From: Cantharellus purpuraceus
Taxonomy: Eukaryota > Basidiomycota > Agaricomycetes > Cantharellales > Hydnaceae
Direction of reading: 5' to 3'
NCBI GenBank assembly: GCA_025174535.1
Contig: JALBUN010000048.1
Location: forward strand, 1,798,001 to 1,862,000
Length of the DNA stretch: 64,000 nt
Shown: positions 58,509 through 64,000 of the stretch, in pieces
Layout: each line of letters starts with the position of its first letter
Position numbering within the stretch: position 1 is the first letter of the stretch
The notes under the pieces: generated by a model
What the model was told of the DNA's origin: nothing
Databases searched by the model: none
Seen by the model: only the letters and a program-made list of their open reading frames with translations
Made by a program: the position numbers and the translations under genes

Positions 58509-59752
58509 GTATATTTGAACTGCCATACTCACTCCTACCAATGCCACAATCCACCACCAATTCTGAACGCGCACGAACCGTCAAGGTGCCCGCTCCCAGC
58601 ATCGACACCATCCTCAAGGTCATCAAAGAACTGATGGACCACATAGAGGCTGTCAATGAAGAAGACAACACCCCGCCCTCTCCAAATCTGGCGCAAGCCA
58701 TCTCCCTGCTTGCCAGCAGCATCCGTAACCCACAAGCCCCTAAGTCCCAGACCAAGGTCCAAGAACCCAACCCATTCAATGGCTCTGATCCATGAAAGCT
58801 CCAGCCATTCTTGGTGCAATGCCAGTTGAATTTCTGCGACCGCCCCAACACGTTCACATCTGATCGGGTGAAGGTCACCTTTGCCATGTCCTATCTCAAG
58901 GGCACCACACTGGACTACTTTGAGCCAGCACTCATGGATGACTCCGATGACCTGATATGGTCAGATGACTACTCTGACTTCATCTCCAAACTTCGGACCA
59001 ATTTCAGTCCTTACAACCATGACCCGATATGGTCAGATGACTACTCTGACTTCATCTCCGAACTTCAGACCAATTTCAGTCCTTACAACCCTGAGGCCGA
59101 TGCCGAGAATGAACTCGATTGACTTCGGATGAAGGAAAATCACAAAATTGCAAAATACATTGTGAGTTTCCAGCAGCTAGCCCCGAAAGTCCAATGGGGT
59201 GACACTGCACTCCAATGCCAATTTTACGTTGGTCTCCCATCCTGCATCAAGGACGAGATATCACACATCAGTAAGCCAGATACTTTGGTTAACCTTCACA
59301 AGCTCCCCCAATCCATTGATGCCCATTATTGGGAATGTCAATCCGAGGTCTCCCGTGAAAATTCAGCTAACAACAAATCGGACAAATCATCGGACAAGAC
59401 CCCAAAGTCCAACAAGGGGTCCAATAAGAGGACCACCGCCAACTCAGGCCAGAAGTCAAACACAGGTAATGCTGCCGCTTCCAGTTCCAGTCAGAACAAC
59501 TCTGGCACCAGCAATAACTCCAGAGCTTGCAAGAGCACTCCAGACCTCTCTACCAAGCTGGGGAAAGATGGAAAACTTACCCAGCAGGAACGCCAGCGCC
59601 GCATGGACAACAACCCCTGCCTGTTCTGCAGAAAGCCTGGCCACCAAGCTAAGGATTGCAACAAGGCAACCTCATCTGCAGCAAAGGCAAAGGGCAGTGC
59701 CGCCAATGCCACGATGGACAAGTCCAACGCTAAAGCAATGGACCAAAAATAA
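58509..59752 (+). pseudogene. C gag with in-frame 72-bp duplication
   Basis: The capsid region has MSYLKGTTLDYFEPAL. A 72-bp segment (58949-59020) is repeated in phase at 59021-59092, so 24 residues (IWSDDYSDFIS...) occur twice. A TGA (CGA origin) stands at 59121. The rest (59129-59752) is open and includes the knuckle CLFCRKPGHQAKDC. It is the most complete nucleocapsid in the window. Confidence 0.85.
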
Positions 59753-59808
59753 TAATAAGCAGTCCTATAGCCTCCATATGGGCTGAGGGCTGCATTGGTA
59801 CTCCCCAT

Positions 59809-62800
59809 ATGACAAACGAGGTCCACCTGAATGCATCCACTCTTTCCCATTCTGACTCCCTTACCCTCCGCGTCTACTCCGACTCCATCCCCGATACCGC
59901 TATCCAAGCATTAATTGACTCCGGTTCTACCCACTGTTTTCTTGATTCCTCTTTTTCCAAATTACATAAACTCCATACATACACCATAACTCTGATATTG
60001 CTCTGATTATTTGATGGCACTACTGATGCTGTTATTTCATGAGCTATAGATCTGTCTATCTGTTTTTCTGTCGGAGAAATCCAGAACCTTACATTCTATG
60101 TTACTCCGCTTGACTCCAGCTGTTCTGTGGTTCTCGGACATAACTGGCTCACCCACTACAATCCGCCAATTGACCAGGCACTGGGCCATATCACATTCCG
60201 TTCCCCAGTACAGGCTGTGTCATCCCTGACATCACCAGCAACTTTAGGTGTGAAACTATCTTCCGCCTCCGCTGACTCCACTCCGATAGATACTCTGTCT
60301 ACCCCTCCATTTATATCAATGGTGGATGCCATGGTCTTCGCCAGACTAAGCAAACTGGATGGCTCTCACATGTTCTAGGTTCACCTCTCCGATCTGATAT
60401 TCCTCGCCACTCGTTCTGCCCGATCAACTCCACCAGACCTATCTATGGTTCCTAAGGAGTACCATGAGTTCGCCAACATGTTCAGCAAGTCTAAAGCTGA
60501 CTCCCTAGCAGAACACCGACCATACAATCTCAAGATTGAACTGGATGACAACTCCACCCCTCCACTTGGCCCTATCTACTCGCTATCCCAAAAAGAGCTA
60601 CTGGCTCTGTGAACATTCATAGACGAGAACTTGGCCACAGGCTTCATCCGCCCATCCCTATTGCCCCATGGAGCTCCGGTCCTATTTGTACACAAAAAGG
60701 ACAGATCACTCCATCTATGTGTCGACTTCCGTGGACTTAACAAGATCACCAAGAAAGACCAATTCCCCACACCGTGGACCTACTCGAGAGTCCTCAAAAG
60801 GCTAAGATCTATTCCAAAATAGATCTCCGACATGCCTACCATCTAGTCCGCATCCGAGAAGGCAACGAATGGAAAACAACTTTCTGCACACAATATGGAT
60901 CTTTTGAATGGTGTGTCATGCCCTTTGGACTAACCAATGCTCTGGCCGCATTCCAGAGGTTCATGAATGATACCTTCACCGACCTCCTCGATGTAACCGT
61001 CCTCGTTTACTTAGACGACATTTTGGTATATTTGGACAACGAAGAAGAACATCAGACACATGTCCAAGAGGTACTCCGACGTCTCCAAAAACATCACCTT
61101 TTCACCTGCACTGATAAATGCGAATTCCACTCCGACTTGGTCAAGTATCTAGGCTATATCCTCTCCCCTGCAGGACTGACAATGTCCAATGACAAAATCA
61201 AAGCCATACAGGAATGGCTGGAACCCCGGAAAGTCAAAGACGTACAGTCCTTCCTGGGGTTCACCAACTTCTACTGCCACTTCATTTACAGCTACTCCGA
61301 TATCACCATTCCACTCACCTGACTTACTAGGAAGGGTACCCAATGGAATTTCACTGACGAATGCAGACAGAGCTTTGAGACCTTGAAAAAGGCCTTTACT
61401 TCTGCTCCGATACTGACTCATTGGGTTCCAGAAGTGCCTATCCTATTAGAAACCGATGCCTCTGACTATGCACTTGCCGCGATCCTGTCCATCATCTCTC
61501 CGGACAATGGACAAGTCCATCTGATCACTTTTCACTCACATACATTTATGCCCCCCAAACTGAACTATGACGTCCATGACAAAGAGCTCCTTGCCATATA
61601 TGAAGCCTTCCGGATATGGAGACACTACCTCGAAGGCCCCTCCAATCCGGTGGATGTCATAACGGACCACAAGAACTTGGAATACTTCTCCACAATGAAA
61701 CTACTCACCTGGAGACAAGTCTGATGGTCCAAATACCTATCTCAGTTCAATCTTGTTATCCATTTCCATCCAGGTCGACTCAGAGCAAAGCCCAATGCGT
61801 TAACTAGACGCTGGGACGTCTACCCTAAAGAGGGGAATAGCGACTATGCCACTGTAAACCCACACAACTTTCGTCCTGTGTTCACTAACGAGCAGCTGGC
61901 ATTGTCCCTACGAGCATCCACCCTCATGACTCCCACCCTCCAAGCTGTCACCATTATGGACATCAACCAACTCCGCTCTGACATCCACTCATCACTCCAA
62001 TCCGGTCCTGTTGCAGTTAAACACTTGGACAACCCTTCTGATTCGAAGTGGTCACTTGACCCCAAAGGACACCTCTGACACAACAACCAGATATACGTCC
62101 CCGCTGCCAATGGTCTCCAACTCCGAGTTTTGCAGTATTATCATGATCACCCAATTTCTGGCCATTTTGGGCAAAATCGCACACTGGGATTAATCCGACG
62201 AGACTACATATGGCCAAAAATGCGAGAATACATTCAACACTACTGTAACTCCTGCACCACATGTATGCGCTCAAAATCACAAAGGCACAAACCCTACGGA
62301 ACACTTAAGCAACTTCCAGTCCTGGAGCAACCATGGAACTCCATCTCCATGGATTTCATAGAGAAGCTCCCCCCATCGCTCAGATACGACACCATACTTG
62401 TGATTGTCAACAGGTTCACTAAACAGTCACTATTCATTCCGACGCATGACACCATCACCTCTGCCTCACTAGCTAAATTGTTTGTTCTCCACATATTCTC
62501 TAAACACGGAGTCCCATCGCATGTCACATCCAATCAGGGCTCAGAGTTCATCTCCTCCTTCTTCCACACATTAGGAAAGGCTCTTGACATGAAACTTCAT
62601 TTCACCTCTGGATACCATCCCGAAGGAGACGGACAAACGGAATGAATGAATTAGTCCCTGGAACAATATCTCCAAGTCTAATTGTAACTATCAACAAGAC
62701 AACTGGGCTGATCTACTTCCGATCGGAGAATTTGCCTACAACAATGCTCCAAACACAACTACTGGCGTCTCTCCGTTCTTTGCTAATAAAGGCTATCATC

Positions 62801-63429
62801 CAAACATCTCTGTCCACCCTGAGAAGGAACTCACCTCCACCAAAGCCCACCAATCCGTAACCGACCTTGATCAACTACACAAACATCTCCGAAAAACCAT
62901 CTCCGATGCTCAGAAACAATACCAGGTCTCTGCAGACCGATGCCACATTCCAGCTCTGGACCTGCAAATCAGAGACAAAGTATTCATTAAGGCCAAACAC
63001 TTCCAGACCACCCGTCCATCGAAGAAACTCTCTGAGAAATATTTAGGTCCTTATGAGGTCATTGCTCACGCAGGCAGCAGGTCCTTCACCCTCTGCCTCC
63101 CTGAACACTTCCGAGCAGTTCATCCGGTCTTCCATATATCAATGCTCGAACCTGCTACTACAAACGAGATCTCTGGTTGCACCCAACCTCCACCTCCCCC
63201 AATCATCATCAAAGGAGATAATGAATATGAGATATCTGAGATCCTGGACTCAAAGATCGACTGTCAATACAAGTGCAAGCTCCAGTACTTAGTCAAATGG
63301 ACTGGATACGAAGGCACCGACAAAGAGTCCTCATGGATCTCCATGTCTGAACTCGATCATGCATCTGAATCTGTCTCTGACTTTCACTCTGCTTATCCAG
63401 ACAAACCTGGCCCTCTTATGAATCTTTAA
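59809..63429 (+). pseudogene. C pol: protease to chromodomain
   Basis: Protease ALIDSGSTHCFLD (59905). A TGA stands at 60005 and TAG at 60376. RT has [10 protein letters not shown] (61005) and an open frame 60774-61322. RNase H is at 61383-61724 (ETDASDYAL). Integrase finger and core run 61878-62645 (YYHDHPISGHF, CNSCTTC, MDFIEKLP, SGYHPEGDGQTE), with TGA and an extra base at about 62643-62680. The chromodomain is at 63142-63429 (LVKWTGYEGTDKESSWIS) and ends with the family stop after LMNL. At 61067 C has CAA where A2 and B have TGA. Confidence 0.87.
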
Positions 63430-63573
63430 GTTCGATTACTAATGCTAATTCTTTTATTTCACATTGTCATTTTATTACAAGTCACAAGGGAAATTACAAG
63501 CCTGCCCAAAAAACTCCGAAGGAATCACTCCACCTCATTTTTCTCCACTCCAAAATTTAATCATTTTCATTTT

Positions 63574-63802
63574 TTATACATTGTGTTTCCTTTTCCCCTT
63601 CCCCTTGTCTACTTCAGGCTCCACCTCCAACTCATCATCACTCTCCACATCCGACACCCAATCTTTCTCATCCCCCATGTCCAAATCCTCATCCAACGGG
63701 GCCATGAACTTCTGCAGCTGACATAACTCAGCCATCCGCCAACCCTCCAGAACCTCCTTCTGTTTCATCTTCACCAAGTCCACTAGCAACCCCTCTGTCC
63801 GC
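63574..63802 (-). pseudogene. Antisense zinc-cluster gene, C copy, 3' end only
   Basis: The conserved acidic tail of the antisense protein (KFMAPLDEDLDMGDEKDW, ending GKGKRK) is present. At 63802/63803 the frame enters the F-family LTR, so the upstream part, including the cysteine cluster, lies beyond the window if it survives. Confidence 0.75.
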
Positions 63803-64000
63803 TGACGAGCCAGGATGCATCGAGGACGCATATCGAACCACTCTGACAGTCCAACTCCGCCAGCGTCTTTTCGTATCAACTTTTAAATAGCGCCGCAACT
63901 CCCTATACACCTCAGTCTCTAATTCGAGCCATCGATTGTCACTCGTGTTTCATCGCCATCAATCATTATCAGCCTTCTATTCACACCGATCCTTTCATCA
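63803..64000 (+). mobile_element. F-family LTR, cut by window end
   Basis: Starts TGACGAGCCAGGATGC directly after GTCCGC of the antisense gene and follows the reverse complement of 29031-28834. The fixed terminus TGACGAGCC at a second, unrelated site confirms the LTR boundary deduced in element B. Confidence 0.85.

Larger units (their letters stand above)
57790..64000 (+). mobile_element. Chromovirus C, running off the window after an F LTR insertion
   Basis: It has a complete 5' LTR, gag, protease, RT, RNase H, integrase, chromodomain and the 3' part of the antisense gene. It is then entered at 63803 by an F-family LTR that continues past the window edge. The left flank is AGTTG (57785-57789); the partner is outside the window. 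Confidence 0.88.

Noticed and set aside
58145..58887. Long minus-strand frames encoding repeated GDWVGGLV or IGLEVWLE units
   Set aside because: They are translations of the 24-bp LTR minisatellite, open in several frames only because the unit length is a multiple of three without stops.

Overview
The window reads as an intron-bearing, transposon-rich genome of a mushroom-type basidiomycete (Agaricomycete). The evidence is Ty3/Gypsy chromoviruses and a Ty1/Copia element of the kinds seen in such fungi, ~50-nt introns with GTRNGT...YAG borders, a DUF6533-like membrane-protein locus and a fungal F-box-family locus. I cannot name the species. No tRNA, rRNA, CRISPR or prokaryotic operon structure was seen.

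Layout. 1-5818: single-copy-looking DNA with an LTR fragment, a solo LTR (548-1062, TSD ACACT), a possible gene end (~1690-1998) and a degenerate DUF6533-like gene (2938-3862, minus). 5819-37941: one old Gypsy element (E, LTRs TGTAAGG...CTTACA) inflated to 32 kb by nested insertions. Chromovirus A1 (10523-18210) carries a foreign solo LTR and is itself entered by A2 (18211-23541). There is a solo LTR with TSD CCTAC (23826-24440), a chromovirus B with TSD CACAC (25239-34666) that contains a 1.4-kb solo LTR with TSD TCGT, and a solo LTR with TSD TGGGG (35057-35597). 37942-45914: low-repeat DNA with a ~265-bp tandem repeat, unrecognised exon-like blocks and the 3' part of an F-box gene cut off by an LTR fragment. 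45917-64000: a second transposon nest with a hairpin-rich Gypsy element D, an inverted chromovirus fragment, a solo LTR (TSD TGCAT), a nearly complete Copia element on the minus strand, a truncated F-type LTR, and chromovirus C running to 63802, where another F-type LTR enters and leaves the window.

How the parts work. A1, A2, B and C are one family: LTR ~530-720 bp, gag with a CCHC knuckle, protease DSG, RT YLDD, RNase H, integrase and a C-terminal chromodomain. Tail-to-tail after pol they carry an antisense gene with its own TATA box. It encodes a coiled-coil protein with a spacing-perfect Zn2Cys6-type cluster. All copies are decayed, mainly by CpG to TpG/CpA change.

Most unusual: element D (46095-51850). 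Its coding region is packed with short perfect inverted repeats (stems 7-11 bp, small loops), one every ~50-100 bp, and an array of ten more hairpins stands in its putative LTR/leader. I know of no described element with this property.
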